Notes under the pieces: model-generated
The model's input: the letters and a program-made list of their open reading frames with translations, nothing else
The model's database searches: none
Told to the model about the DNA's origin: nothing
Part shown: piece by piece, positions 36,186-44,260 of the stretch
Numbering within the stretch: the first letter of the stretch is position 1
Layout of the letters: each line of letters opens with the position of its first letter
Position numbers and translations under genes: made by a program
Origin: RYN-230 sp963711705
GTDB taxonomy: Bacteria > Actinomycetota > Actinomycetes > Streptosporangiales > Streptosporangiaceae
DNA: 64,000 bases
Direction: 5' to 3'
NCBI GenBank assembly: GCA_963711705.1
Contig: CAVQFM010000024.1
Span: forward strand, 55,439 to 119,438

Positions 36186-36703
36186 CCCGGCCCGGTCTGG
36201 ATTCCTTGCCGGGCGCACAGCGCGTCAAGCCGCTCCAGTGTCTTGGCCATGCTCTCGATCCAGACCTTGCCGTTGTCCATCCCGGCACGCTCCTGCTCCG
36301 GCGCTCGTGAGCAGTCATAGATCTCCGTCACGATGGTCGCATCCGGGCCATCGGGGGTGAGCTGGTAGCTCCACCGCTGCCCCCAGCGGGCCCGGTCCGG
36401 ACTGTCCGGGGTGGCGTTGGGATGCCCGCGCCCGGCTGCGGGCTCCCAGCCGATCCGCCGGTCTTGCTCGTACTCGACCACGTGGTTGTTCATCTCGTAG
36501 TCGCCGAGATGGGAGAAGTACATCTTCATCACGAAGACGTCTCCCACGCCCGAGATCAGCGCGGTGGAACCCGCTCCCCGCAAACTCCCCGAGCCGTCGA
36601 ACTCCAGATGCCGCGCGGGATCGGCAAGGACCTGGAAGATGTCGTGCGCTGGAGCGCAGATCCGCCGCGATACGGCAACAGGCTGGTACTCATCGTCAGT
36701 CAC
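36182..36703 (-). CDS. SRPBCC (START-like) lipid/ligand-binding protein
   Basis: This is a 173-aa polyketide-cyclase/SRPBCC-type fold. The N-terminal strand is AVSRRICAPAHDIFQVLADPARHLEFDGSG, the middle VFVMKMYFSHLGDYEMNNHV, and the C-terminal helix GKVWIESMAKTLERLDAL. Such proteins bind hydrophobic ligands, and a few catalyse cyclisation. GTG 36703 begins the conserved part; the frame is open upstream to 36790. It converges with the MarR gene. Confidence 0.8.
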   Translation of the reverse strand: MTDDEYQPVAVSRRICAPAHDIFQVLADPARHLEFDGSGSLRGAGSTALISGVGDVFVMKMYFSHLGDYEMNNHVVEYEQDRRIGWEPAAGRGHPNATPDSPDRARWGQRWSYQLTPDGPDATIVTEIYDCSRAPEQERAGMDNGKVWIESMAKTLERLDALCARQGIQTGPG

Positions 36704-36891
36704 GAGACCCGGTTCCCTTCCCTGGGGCAGCCGCCGCCTGGCATCCGCAACGATGGCGGACAACAGGTAAGACGCACCATCGCTCAGCAATTAATCGCCC
36801 ACCCCCGTAGCGCGCGGATCAGCCGGTGTGACCAGACGGCTTCTTGTTCATCCGCTATGTCAGTGCCGCCACAGCGTGACGTTGGCCGGGC

Positions 36892-37299
36892 TCATGCCTG
36901 CCCCCACGTCGGGACGGTTCCCACGTCATGGAGGCGGTAGTCAGGCGCGGCCTCCAGGGCCTTCTCCTCACCGCCCGGCGTGTAGGTGACGATCAGCCGC
37001 AGCGGGCGCCACGTCGTGTTGTCGGTCGAGTGCCAGACGCCCTTCGGGATGTAGACCGAGTCGCCTTCCTTGATCGCGAACGGCTCCCCGTCGTCCACCA
37101 TCTGCTTACCCTCACCCGAGATGACGTAGATGACCTCGTCGGCGCCCGGATGATTGTGCCGTGCATGGCCCTCGCCGGGGTTGACGATCACCTCGCCCAG
37201 CGAGCTGCTAGCGCCCTGGATGGCGTACGGGGTGACGAACCACTTGATCGACCCCCAGTCGAAGGTCATCGTGGTCACGTCGCCGGGGGTTACCAGCAT
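36892..37299 (-). CDS. cupin-domain protein
   Basis: This is a 135-aa single cupin. Motif 1 is in GEGHARHNHPGADEVIYVISGEG (metal His, His, Glu) and motif 2 in YIPKGVWHSTDN. Its ATG shares a base with the TGA of the upstream TIM-barrel gene (TGATG), so it is translated with it. It is the third gene of the Tm-1-like operon. The reaction is unknown. Confidence 0.88.
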   Translation of the reverse strand: MLVTPGDVTTMTFDWGSIKWFVTPYAIQGASSSLGEVIVNPGEGHARHNHPGADEVIYVISGEGKQMVDDGEPFAIKEGDSVYIPKGVWHSTDNTTWRPLRLIVTYTPGGEEKALEAAPDYRLHDVGTVPTWGQA

Positions 37300-38120
37300 C
37301 AGATCTCCAGATTCTTGAAGGCGGCCACCTGTTCGGTGATGGCCCGCTCGGTGGGCAGCCGTTCGACCGAGGAGGCACCGAAGAAACCCACCACCCCTTC
37401 GGTACGAGACAGCACGTAGGCCGCATCGCCCGGCTCGGCGATCGGGCCGCCGTGGCAGAGGACGAGGACGTCCGGGCGGACGGCATACGCGGCGTCCCGC
37501 ATGGCCTGCACCCGCACGACCGCCTCGTCCAGCGTCAAGGCGGTGCCCGCGCCGATGCTGCCCTTGGTGGTGAGCCCGACGTGCGGGACCAGCACGTCCG
37601 CGCCCGCCTCGGCCATCTCCCGCGCCTGGTCGGGGTCGAAGACGTACGGGGCGGTGACCAGGTCGCGTTCCCGGGCCAGCCGTATCATCTCCACTTCCAG
37701 CTCATATCCCATGCCGGTCTCTTCGAGGTTCTGCCGGAACCCCCCCTCGTACAGCCCGACCGTCGGGAAGTTCTGCACGCCCGCGAAACCCATCGCCTTG
37801 AGCTGGTCGAGGAATATCGGCATCACCCGGAATGGATCGGTGCCGCACACTCCGGCCAGGACGGGTGTGTCCCGCACGACCGGCAGTACCTCGGCGGCCA
37901 TCTCCACCACGATCTGGTTCGCGTCCCCGTACGGCAGCAGGCCCGCCAGCGATCCGCGCCCGGCCATCCGGTACCGGCCCGAGTTGTAGATGATGATCAG
38001 GTCGACGCCGCCGGCTTCGGCGCACTTAGCTGACAGACCGGTGCCCGCCCCGGCACCGATCACCGGCTTGCCGCCGGCGACCGTGGCCCGCAGCCGTTCC
38101 AGAACGGTCGTACGGTTCAA
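37299..38120 (-). CDS. phosphoenolpyruvate hydrolase-family TIM-barrel protein (Tm-1 C-half)
   Basis: This is a 273-aa TIM barrel of the PEP-hydrolase-like family. Visible features are GAGAGTGLSAKCAEAGGVDLI, YNSGRYRMAGRGS, GVCGTDPF, VQNFPTVGLYEG, VPHVGLTTKG and LCHGGPIAEP. It starts at TTG 38120, which overlaps the TGA of the upstream gene (TTGA). The protein corresponds to the C-terminal half of the tomato Tm-1 protein, while the gene upstream corresponds to the N-terminal half. The bacterial function is not established. Confidence 0.88.
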   Translation of the reverse strand: MNRTTVLERLRATVAGGKPVIGAGAGTGLSAKCAEAGGVDLIIIYNSGRYRMAGRGSLAGLLPYGDANQIVVEMAAEVLPVVRDTPVLAGVCGTDPFRVMPIFLDQLKAMGFAGVQNFPTVGLYEGGFRQNLEETGMGYELEVEMIRLARERDLVTAPYVFDPDQAREMAEAGADVLVPHVGLTTKGSIGAGTALTLDEAVVRVQAMRDAAYAVRPDVLVLCHGGPIAEPGDAAYVLSRTEGVVGFFGASSVERLPTERAITEQVAAFKNLEI

Positions 38121-39331
38121 TTCGGCGCTCCCGTGATTAGCTCGTGCAGCCTGTCGGCCATGGCGCGGCCGAAGGCGGGGTCATTGATGTTCATGTCGAG
38201 CCGTACCGTGTCCACAGCCGCGCCCTGCAGTGCCTCGAAGCAGACCTCATCCGCCTTGGGGTCGTGGAACGGCATGCCGGGCGTGTCCAGTGCGGACACC
38301 CCGCTGAGCGGGACGAACAGGGCGGTCGGCCCGGTTGCGGCGGCCAGCTTCGCGGCCACCCTGCGCCCGAGCTCAGCCATCTCCTGTGGCGTCGTACGCA
38401 TCAGCGTCACCGTCGGGTTGTGGACGTAGAGGTTGCGTCCCCCGAATCGCTCCGGCACGGTGTCACGCGGCCCGAAGTTGACCATGTCCAGCGCCCCGGG
38501 CGCCACCACCTGCGGAACTCCGTGCCTCCCGGCCGCGGTGAGCCGCTCCGGGCCCGCCGACAGCACCCCCCCGACCAGGTCATCGGCCAGCTCAGTCGTA
38601 GTCATATCCAGCACGCCCGCCAGAAGCCCGCTGTCGGCGAGTCCTTCGAGCGCCCGCCCGCCCGCGCCGGTCGCGTGGAAGACCAGCACCTCGTAGCCCA
38701 GCTCTTCCAGCCGTTCGCGCGCCACGTTCACCGCGGGCGTCGTCACCCCGAACATCGAGGCTCCGATCAGCGGCCGCTCCTTTGCCTGGGGGGTCTGCGT
38801 CTCGGCGTGCGCCTTGGCCATCCCGGCCGCCGCGGCCGCCGCGTTCCCCAGGATCAGCCGCGAGACCCGGTTGATCCCCGCGACGTCCACCACGCTGTAG
38901 GTGATCGTCACGTCTTTCGCGCCAACATACGGCGACACGTCCCCCGACGCCATCGTCGACACGATCAGCTTGGGCAGCCCGATCGGCAAATCCCGGACGG
39001 CCCGCGCCGCGATCGAGGACCCGCCGCTCCCGCCCACCGCGAGCACCGCGTCCACCCGGCCCGCCGCGAGCAGTTCCGCCGCAATGACCGCCGCACCCTC
39101 TCCCATCTGCGTGACCGCCGCCCCGCGGTCGCCCGCTTCCCGCAACCTCGCAAGCGACGCACCCGCGGCCTCCGCCACCCGCTCGGCCGGTACGTCAGCC
39201 TCGGTCTGAGGCTCTCCAATCCCCGCGTCGACCAGGACCGCCTCGCACCCCAGCTCCCGCACCCGGCCGCGCAGCCACCCGTACTCCACCCCCTTCGTGT
39301 CGAGCGTCCCAACCAGCACGACCGTCGCCAT
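38117..39331 (-). CDS. UPF0261 / Tm-1-like ATP-binding protein (Tm-1 N-half)
   Basis: This is a 404-aa member of the UPF0261 family. It opens VVLVGTLDTKGVEYGWLRG and contains AVGGSGGSSIAARAVRDLPIGLPKLIVSTMASGD, the conserved NRVSRLILGNAA and the C-terminal FHDPKADEVCFEAL. ATG 39331 is preferred to the open frame reaching 39382, since homologues begin at this motif. It is coupled to the TIM-barrel and cupin genes by overlapping stop/start codons. Nucleotide binding is known for the plant homologue; the bacterial reaction is unknown. Confidence 0.88.
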   Translation of the reverse strand: MATVVLVGTLDTKGVEYGWLRGRVRELGCEAVLVDAGIGEPQTEADVPAERVAEAAGASLARLREAGDRGAAVTQMGEGAAVIAAELLAAGRVDAVLAVGGSGGSSIAARAVRDLPIGLPKLIVSTMASGDVSPYVGAKDVTITYSVVDVAGINRVSRLILGNAAAAAAGMAKAHAETQTPQAKERPLIGASMFGVTTPAVNVARERLEELGYEVLVFHATGAGGRALEGLADSGLLAGVLDMTTTELADDLVGGVLSAGPERLTAAGRHGVPQVVAPGALDMVNFGPRDTVPERFGGRNLYVHNPTVTLMRTTPQEMAELGRRVAAKLAAATGPTALFVPLSGVSALDTPGMPFHDPKADEVCFEALQGAAVDTVRLDMNINDPAFGRAMADRLHELITGAPN

Positions 39332-39585
39332 GACCGTCCACACCCCTGTCCTCGAATGCAGTCCCGTCCTGGAACGGATCATGCTCCGCAGAGCCCGATC
39401 TCGCCAGAGCCGCGCGGAGCGTCGCGGCGGGCTGCACCGTGCCGGGACAGTGCGTGGCCGCAGACCCTGACGGGTGCGGGATGATTCTGATCGAGGGGGG
39501 CGTTGACGGTAGGAGACACGACATGTCGTGTTGTTTGGGTAGGCGTGGGCCGTTGACGGGCTCCGGGCCTTGAGAGGTGAGCGTG

Positions 39586-39951
39586 ATGACTGACTGGTAC
39601 GCAGAGCGGACGCCGGACCGATCGGCCAAGGCCATGATCGCCGTGACGCTGCTCGCGCTGCTGCTGGTGGCGGCCGTGCCGGTGGCCCTGCTGGCCGCGG
39701 TGGTCATGATGATCCTGGGGTACGTCGCAGGCGGGCTCGCGCTGTTCGGTGGCTCGGTCCTCGCCGCCGCCATAGCTGTCGCGCTCGCGGGCATGAGCGG
39801 GATGCGGCACCTGCGCAAGCTGCTCTCCAGGAGTGGCTTCCCCGTCGTGCGATTGGACGGCAGCCAGTACACCGACGCCGCCGAGCCGGAGGGCAGCCAC
39901 TACACCAACGTCGTGCAGCTGGACCGCAGCGAGTACACCGAAGTTCGCTGA
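39586..39951 (+). CDS. small two-helix membrane protein with C-terminal SxYT repeats
   Basis: About 121 aa. Two hydrophobic helices (IAVTLLALLLVAAVPVALLA and GLALFGGSVLAAAIAVALAG) are followed by a soluble tail. That tail has three imperfect 8-residue units: DGSQYTDA, EGSHYTNV and DRSEYTEV. GTG 39577 is possible, but ATG 39586 is spaced correctly from GAGAGG (39572-39577). It stands alone, divergent from the Tm-1-like operon. Function unknown; the repeats could be phosphorylation or binding sites. Confidence 0.65.
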   Translation: MTDWYAERTPDRSAKAMIAVTLLALLLVAAVPVALLAAVVMMILGYVAGGLALFGGSVLAAAIAVALAGMSGMRHLRKLLSRSGFPVVRLDGSQYTDAAEPEGSHYTNVVQLDRSEYTEVR

Positions 39952-40094
39952 CCTGGCCCCCAATTATTGCGTGCATTCGGGCCGGATATCCGGTGGCGGA
40001 TCCGGCTGGTGGCCGCAACGGCAGATGACATCAGCGCGCACGCTATGGGCCTAGCGCGACGCCGGGAACATCCGGTCATGCCGCTGGTCGCGCA

Positions 40095-40469
40095 CTACTC
40101 CTCGGCGAACTCCATCCCCCAGCTCAGCACTTGAGTGGGATGCAGCCGGATGATGGCCCCGGCCGGCTGGCCGTCAGGTCCGGTCGTATCCGGGAGAGCC
40201 TCGGCCATGCCGCGGATCATCACGCACCTGGGTCGCCACGGTGGCAGCACGTCATCGACTACGAGAGCGACGTTCGGGTTGCCCCGGGCATTGCGGAACT
40301 TGCGGGTCCGGGCGAAGTCCCGGCCGCCAATGTCGATAACGTCCAGCTCTGGGTTGTAGCGCCAGCCAAGAGGCACGACGTGCGGTATCCCGGCTCCGTC
40401 GATGGTCGCGAGCCGCCCGAGCTTGCCTTTGGCCAGGTAGGCCAGTTCGGCATCAGAGAACGCGCTCAT
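40095..40469 (-). CDS. PPOX-class F420-dependent oxidoreductase
   Basis: About 124 aa of a split-barrel flavin/F420-binding fold: LAYLAKGKLGRLATIDGAGIPHVVPLGW, GGRDFARTRKFRNARGNPNVALVVDD and the C-terminal LHPTQVLSWGME. It belongs to the TIGR03618/Rv1155-like group, which in actinobacteria binds F420. ATG 40469 is chosen, though an in-frame GTG at 40484 is possible. It stands alone. The substrate is not known. Confidence 0.85.
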   Translation of the reverse strand: MSAFSDAELAYLAKGKLGRLATIDGAGIPHVVPLGWRYNPELDVIDIGGRDFARTRKFRNARGNPNVALVVDDVLPPWRPRCVMIRGMAEALPDTTGPDGQPAGAIIRLHPTQVLSWGMEFAEE

Positions 40470-40743
40470 TTCGCACTCACCCACCAGCCGCGATCGTGAC
40501 GGGTCAATAGGCCAGACGCTACACGCGTGGGCTCAGGACCACAGACTCCACGACTCGCGAGATGTCCGGTTCTACCGCTCCTAGTGCGAGATGCAGAGCC
40601 AGTTTCGTGGTTGATCCCGCTCGTGGTAACAGTGGGTCCTGACCAGAACCGACGAACCTCGAACCAGCGACAACGTGACCAGCCATCCGCCCAGCGGGGG
40701 TAGCCCTTCATCCGGGCCAGCCCAGCGAGGCCGAGCAGGAGCC

Positions 40744-40962
40744 ATGATGATCGAGCACACCACCGGCGGCAAGATGTCCCTCGCTCAGCTGGCCGACGGG
40801 CACAAGAGCCAGCCGTCCACCATCCTGCGCCTCACTGCAGAGCACAGTCCCGGCGGCGCTTACCCAGCCAATGTCGCCGCCTACATCAACGGGGTGTTCC
40901 GCGGCACAATCGCCCCCAGTGATGCCATGCCACCTGGGCTGCACCTCAACCTGCCCTCATAG
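40744..40962 (+). CDS. small LysM-like/HTH-like protein
   Basis: A 72-aa protein with AGGAG five bases upstream of ATG 40744 (an alternative ATG is at 40747). It contains SLAQLADGHKSQPSTILRLT and VAAYINGVFRGTIAPSDAMP, which look like a LysM-type fold: a helix pair after a leading strand, ending PPGLHLNLPS. I do not recognise the family with confidence. There is no signal peptide or partner. Confidence 0.6.
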   Translation: MMIEHTTGGKMSLAQLADGHKSQPSTILRLTAEHSPGGAYPANVAAYINGVFRGTIAPSDAMPPGLHLNLPS

Positions 40963-41151
40963 GACAGCCAGGATCACCACCGGCATCCGTCCGCGCGGTC
41001 GTGACTGCTGCGGCATCGTCCTGTCATGCCTACGGTGCTCGCGCCAAATAAGGGACGACGACCCAGGAACCGGACGGCCGGGCGCCCATTGCGGCGGGAA
41101 ACGTCCCACCCCCCGGCGGCTCGGGCCCGCCCGCGGCCCGAGCCAGTGCCA

Positions 41152-41460
41152 CTACATTGGGATGGCCTCGTAGATCTCGACGGACCCGCCGCTGGCTAGC
41201 ACCGGGCAGCCCTTTGCCTTCGCCGTCGCATCACTCAGCGAGCTGGCCGACACGATCGAATAGCCGCCCGCGCCAGACTTGCCCCCGTCGGCGACACCGC
41301 CCGAACTTACCGTCGCTGAGCTACCGAACGGGTTCCCCATGTCGGCGACCGAGTCGCCGAGTGTGCCGAACCATGCCCCCCAAGCCTGCATCGCCTGCTC
41401 CTGCGCCTCTGGCGTCTCTGCCATCTGACCGCCGATGTAGACATACACGAACTTCGCCAT
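41152..41460 (-). CDS. YCII-related (DGPF-type) small protein
   Basis: This is a 102-aa dimeric alpha/beta protein of the YCII superfamily. It contains KFVYVYIGGQMAETPEAQEQAMQAWGAWFG and the C-terminal GYSIVSASSLSDATAKAKGCPVLASGGSVEIYEA, in which the helix and final strand are diagnostic. ATG 41460 follows CGAGGAG. Upstream lie two tandem 16-bp repeats (41500-41531) that may regulate it. YCII proteins are often linked to ECF sigma factors, but none is present here. Confidence 0.85.
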   Translation of the reverse strand: MAKFVYVYIGGQMAETPEAQEQAMQAWGAWFGTLGDSVADMGNPFGSSATVSSGGVADGGKSGAGGYSIVSASSLSDATAKAKGCPVLASGGSVEIYEAIPM

Positions 41461-41499
41461 CGAATTCTCCTCGCGCTCGTCGGTCGGCGTCTGCGACCG

Positions 41500-41531
41500 A
41501 ATTTTGGCCTGACACAATTTTGGCCTGACAC
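41500..41531. repeat. two tandem perfect 16-bp repeats
   Basis: The unit AATTTTGGCCTGACAC occurs at 41500-41515 and again at 41516-41531, directly 40 nt upstream of the YCII gene start. The AT-rich units stand out from the GC-rich context and may be operator or promoter elements. Confidence 0.7.
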
Positions 41532-41604
41532 TGATCCAGACCGACGGATGGGACTGCCGCAAGCGGATCGACAGCATCTACGCGACGATCTTGAATCCCG
41601 AATC

Positions 41605-42084
41605 TCATACCAGGCTGTTCCAGAGATCGCGCTCGGTGTAGAGCTGCTCGACCTCCTCCAGCTCGACGTCGGCGTCCCCCGCAGTGGCAGCGACGCTGCC
41701 CGCGACCCACCAGTCGGCGCCGGGCAGGCCGGCGGACAGGTAGGCACGAGTTCCGGGCTGTGGAGACTGGTGCGCGGGCCGTGGCTGGGCCAGGACTTCG
41801 CCGTGCGAGGGCTCCCACAGCCTGATCAAGCCGGCCTCCGCGCCGAGCACGACGGCGTCATACCACCGCCACACCACTACCTCGGTGCCGTCCGCCGCGG
41901 TCGCGAGGGCCACCAGATGACCAGGTGAGACCCGTTCGGCCCGCGGCAACGGAAACAGCGTCGCGTACCGAACGGAGCAGATCTGCCGGTCCCTGACAAT
42001 TTCGCAGGCATTCTCCCCGGCACGCACAACGATGCCGCAGCTTAGCCGCGGGGGAACGAGGTCATGGTTCGCCGGATCAGTCAT
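41605..42084 (-). CDS. hypothetical protein
   Basis: A 159-aa protein beginning with ATG 42084. It looks like a small beta-rich fold (LSCGIVVRAGENACEIVRDR, GHLVALATAADGTEVVVWRW, GLIRLWEPSHGEV). I recognise no family. It follows the VOC-MDMPI fusion gene on the same strand with a 3-nt gap, so they are probably co-transcribed. Confidence 0.6.
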   Translation of the reverse strand: MTDPANHDLVPPRLSCGIVVRAGENACEIVRDRQICSVRYATLFPLPRAERVSPGHLVALATAADGTEVVVWRWYDAVVLGAEAGLIRLWEPSHGEVLAQPRPAHQSPQPGTRAYLSAGLPGADWWVAGSVAATAGDADVELEEVEQLYTERDLWNSLV

Positions 42085-42087
42085 CTG

Positions 42088-43032
42088 TCAGCGTCCTGTG
42101 CTGACCGGGCGGCCAAGGAAGGCGACCAGCCGCTCGATGGCAGGGGCCTGTTCGGCGACGATCTGGGCTGGGCCGAAGCGACCGGGGCGGGCCTGCTCGG
42201 TGAGCTGGGTTCGGGCGAACGCCAGCGACTGTTCGGCTACCTCATCAGGCAGGTCGGCGGGCTGCTCCGTGGCCTGCGCGAGGTCCCAGCCATGGGCGAG
42301 GAGGTCGTAGAGCCGGATCTGCAGTCGCTCGGCGCCGGTGGCGGTCCCGAGCGGGCCGTGGTAGGTCCGTTCGAGGACTCCGGGGCGGCCAAACGCGGCC
42401 TGCAGCGCGGCTGCGGAGTCGCGGTAGGCGCAGGCCGGGTCGGCTTCGACATGATCCGCGGACGGCCTGGGCGGAGGTAGCTGGCCGGCGAGCAGCGCGG
42501 TGAAGACCCGGTTCATCCCGATCAGGTGATTGACCACTTGGCGTACCGTCCAGTCCGTGCATGGGGTCGGCGCTGACCACTGGTCGGCCCGGATGTTGCT
42601 GATCAGGCCGGCGACCGCGGCGGATGCACGGCCGAGCTGTTCGGCCAACGGCGCGCGCTCGGCGTCACTGCGCTCGATGCAGAACTCGTTGCCCTCCGGA
42701 TCGCTGAGAACCACCCATCCCCCGCCGTCTGGCCGGCGTTGGTCGTCGACCAGGTGGGCACCGATGCGCAGGAGCTGGTCAACCTCCTCGTCGCGCCGGC
42801 TCGTGAGCGGCACAAGATCAAGATGTACCCGGTTCTTGACGTGCTTGGGCTCCGGCACGGCGATGAACAGCAGCGCCAGCGACCCGTCCGGCGAGAGCAG
42901 CAAAGCCTCTGGGTCGTCGGGAGCGTTGCCGTTGCCCGGGTCTTCGCTGAACCCGGTCAGCTGCCACCAGAACTGCGCTAGGCGGTAGGGATCAGCGCAG
43001 TCGAAGGTGATGCTCTTGATGCGTACGGCCAT
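42088..43032 (-). CDS. VOC/glyoxalase-like + DinB/MDMPI fusion protein
   Basis: This 314-aa protein joins two domains. Residues 1-115 are a glyoxalase_6-type VOC domain (MAVRIKSITFDCADPYRLAQFW, VHLDLVP, WVVLSDPEGNEFCIE). Residues 125-314 are a TIGR03086-type mycothiol-dependent maleylpyruvate isomerase-like domain (PTPCTDWTVRQVVNHLIGMN, LYDLLAHGWDLAQATEQP). The DinB-type metal site shows His in NHLIG and HGWDLA. ATG 43032 follows AAAGGTGG. The two folds are usually separate; joining them suggests a mycothiol-linked metal enzyme. The substrate is unknown. Confidence 0.82.
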   Translation of the reverse strand: MAVRIKSITFDCADPYRLAQFWWQLTGFSEDPGNGNAPDDPEALLLSPDGSLALLFIAVPEPKHVKNRVHLDLVPLTSRRDEEVDQLLRIGAHLVDDQRRPDGGGWVVLSDPEGNEFCIERSDAERAPLAEQLGRASAAVAGLISNIRADQWSAPTPCTDWTVRQVVNHLIGMNRVFTALLAGQLPPPRPSADHVEADPACAYRDSAAALQAAFGRPGVLERTYHGPLGTATGAERLQIRLYDLLAHGWDLAQATEQPADLPDEVAEQSLAFARTQLTEQARPGRFGPAQIVAEQAPAIERLVAFLGRPVSTGR

Positions 43033-43295
43033 GGGGCCACCTTTCGAAGGCGGCGCCACCTGCGGCTACGCTCGGTCAGCCAGCTCCAGGAGGCGCGGAA
43101 ACCAACATCGACACGGGTGTCGCACCTCCTCTCGACTCAGCTCCTACAGACTGCCAGAGACCCGACCACCGTGTCACCAACGGATCCCCTGGATGATCCG
43201 CCTACGACGCACCAGGCAATGACCGGGCACCGCGGCACATGCAGATCCAAGAGCCAGGGGACCGGGTCGCAGAGCGCGGCAACAGGTGACCGTAG

Positions 43296-43573
43296 TCAGC
43301 TCACTGCTGAGCAGCGGTGACGCCCAGAACTACCCAATTCCGGGCCTCGTAGCTGTGTCCTGCCAGGGCGAGCAGCTTGTTTCGGGGTGCATGCCGTTGT
43401 CTCGCCCACCACGAGCGCGGCGGCGATCTCGGAGTTGGACAGCCGGTGGGCGACCAGCCGTAGCACGGCTATCCCTCGGCCCGCAGCTGGACCGGCAGGC
43501 CAGGAAGCCGCGACTCGGCTGGCGGCCTGTCGGTCACGACGGCAAACCGCCCGCACAGCTGGATCCGCACCAT
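43296..43573 (-). pseudogene. chimeric remnant: SARP 5' end joined to a LuxR HTH end
   Basis: From ATG 43573 the first ~30 codons (MVRIQLCGRFAVVTD...ESRLPG) match the SARP at 48085-48861 and then stop. After that the sequence switches to a LuxR-type HTH (AVLRLVAHRLSNSEIAAALV, VGETT) and decays by frameshift. Nucleotide identity to the SARP gene also covers its upstream region, to about 43679. It is not functional. Confidence 0.65.
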
Positions 43574-43731
43574 GTCCCGCAGCTTGGGTTTCAACGTTCC
43601 AGCAACGTGCTGGCCAACCTCCTGACAAGGCCTGGCCCCGACAATCGCTGGGAGAAGGGGCCTGGTCAGTCAGGTGACCATCCCTGGTGCAGGAGGCAGT
43701 GAACCCGCGACGAGAGAACCCGGGAGGAGCT

Positions 43732-44163
43732 ATGCAATCCAGGAACGCCGAGACCTACCGTGCCGGTCACGAGGCCTTCAACCAGAGGGACTTCGAGGCC
43801 ATGACCAAGCAATACGCCGACAGCATCACCTGGACTGATCACTCGCAGGGCCGGACGTTCAGGACGCCCCAGGAGTTCAAGGACGACTTCCTGGCCGGGT
43901 GGGTGGTGTCGTCTTCAGACATCCAGATCACCGGCCCCCGCTACCTCGACGCCGGCCAGACGATGGTGTGCACCTTCACCGTCAGAGGAACGCACGACGG
44001 GCCGCTTGGGCCGTTCCCCGCCACCGGCAAGGAGTTTGCGTTGCCGCTGTGCGAGATGTGGCACTTCGACTCGGGCGGGCGGGTCGTCGGCGGGGACCTC
44101 TACTACGACCAGGTCTCGCTGCTCACCCAGTTGGGGCTGATGCCGCAGCCGCCCGGCGCGTAG
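43732..44163 (+). CDS. SnoaL-like (NTF2-fold) polyketide-cyclase family protein
   Basis: A 143-aa NTF2-fold protein: ETYRAGHEAFNQRDFEAMTKQYADSITWTD, GPLGPFPATGKEFALPLCEMWHF and GRVVGGDLYYDQVSLLTQLG. It has a strong GGGAGGAG ribosome site at ATG 43732. It is the first gene of a plus-strand cassette with OsmC, flavin monooxygenase and NTF2-P450 genes. SnoaL-like proteins bind small aromatic or polyketide ligands and some act as cyclases. A role alongside the P450's own NTF2 domain is inferred. Confidence 0.85.
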   Translation: MQSRNAETYRAGHEAFNQRDFEAMTKQYADSITWTDHSQGRTFRTPQEFKDDFLAGWVVSSSDIQITGPRYLDAGQTMVCTFTVRGTHDGPLGPFPATGKEFALPLCEMWHFDSGGRVVGGDLYYDQVSLLTQLGLMPQPPGA

Positions 44164-44260
44164 GCGGTTTCGCAAGCCGAAAGGGAGCGACACAACTCCG
44201 ACTCCAATAAGTAGGCCGGTCGATCGAATGAAGATCGCTGTCACATCAAGGAGGCACAAC

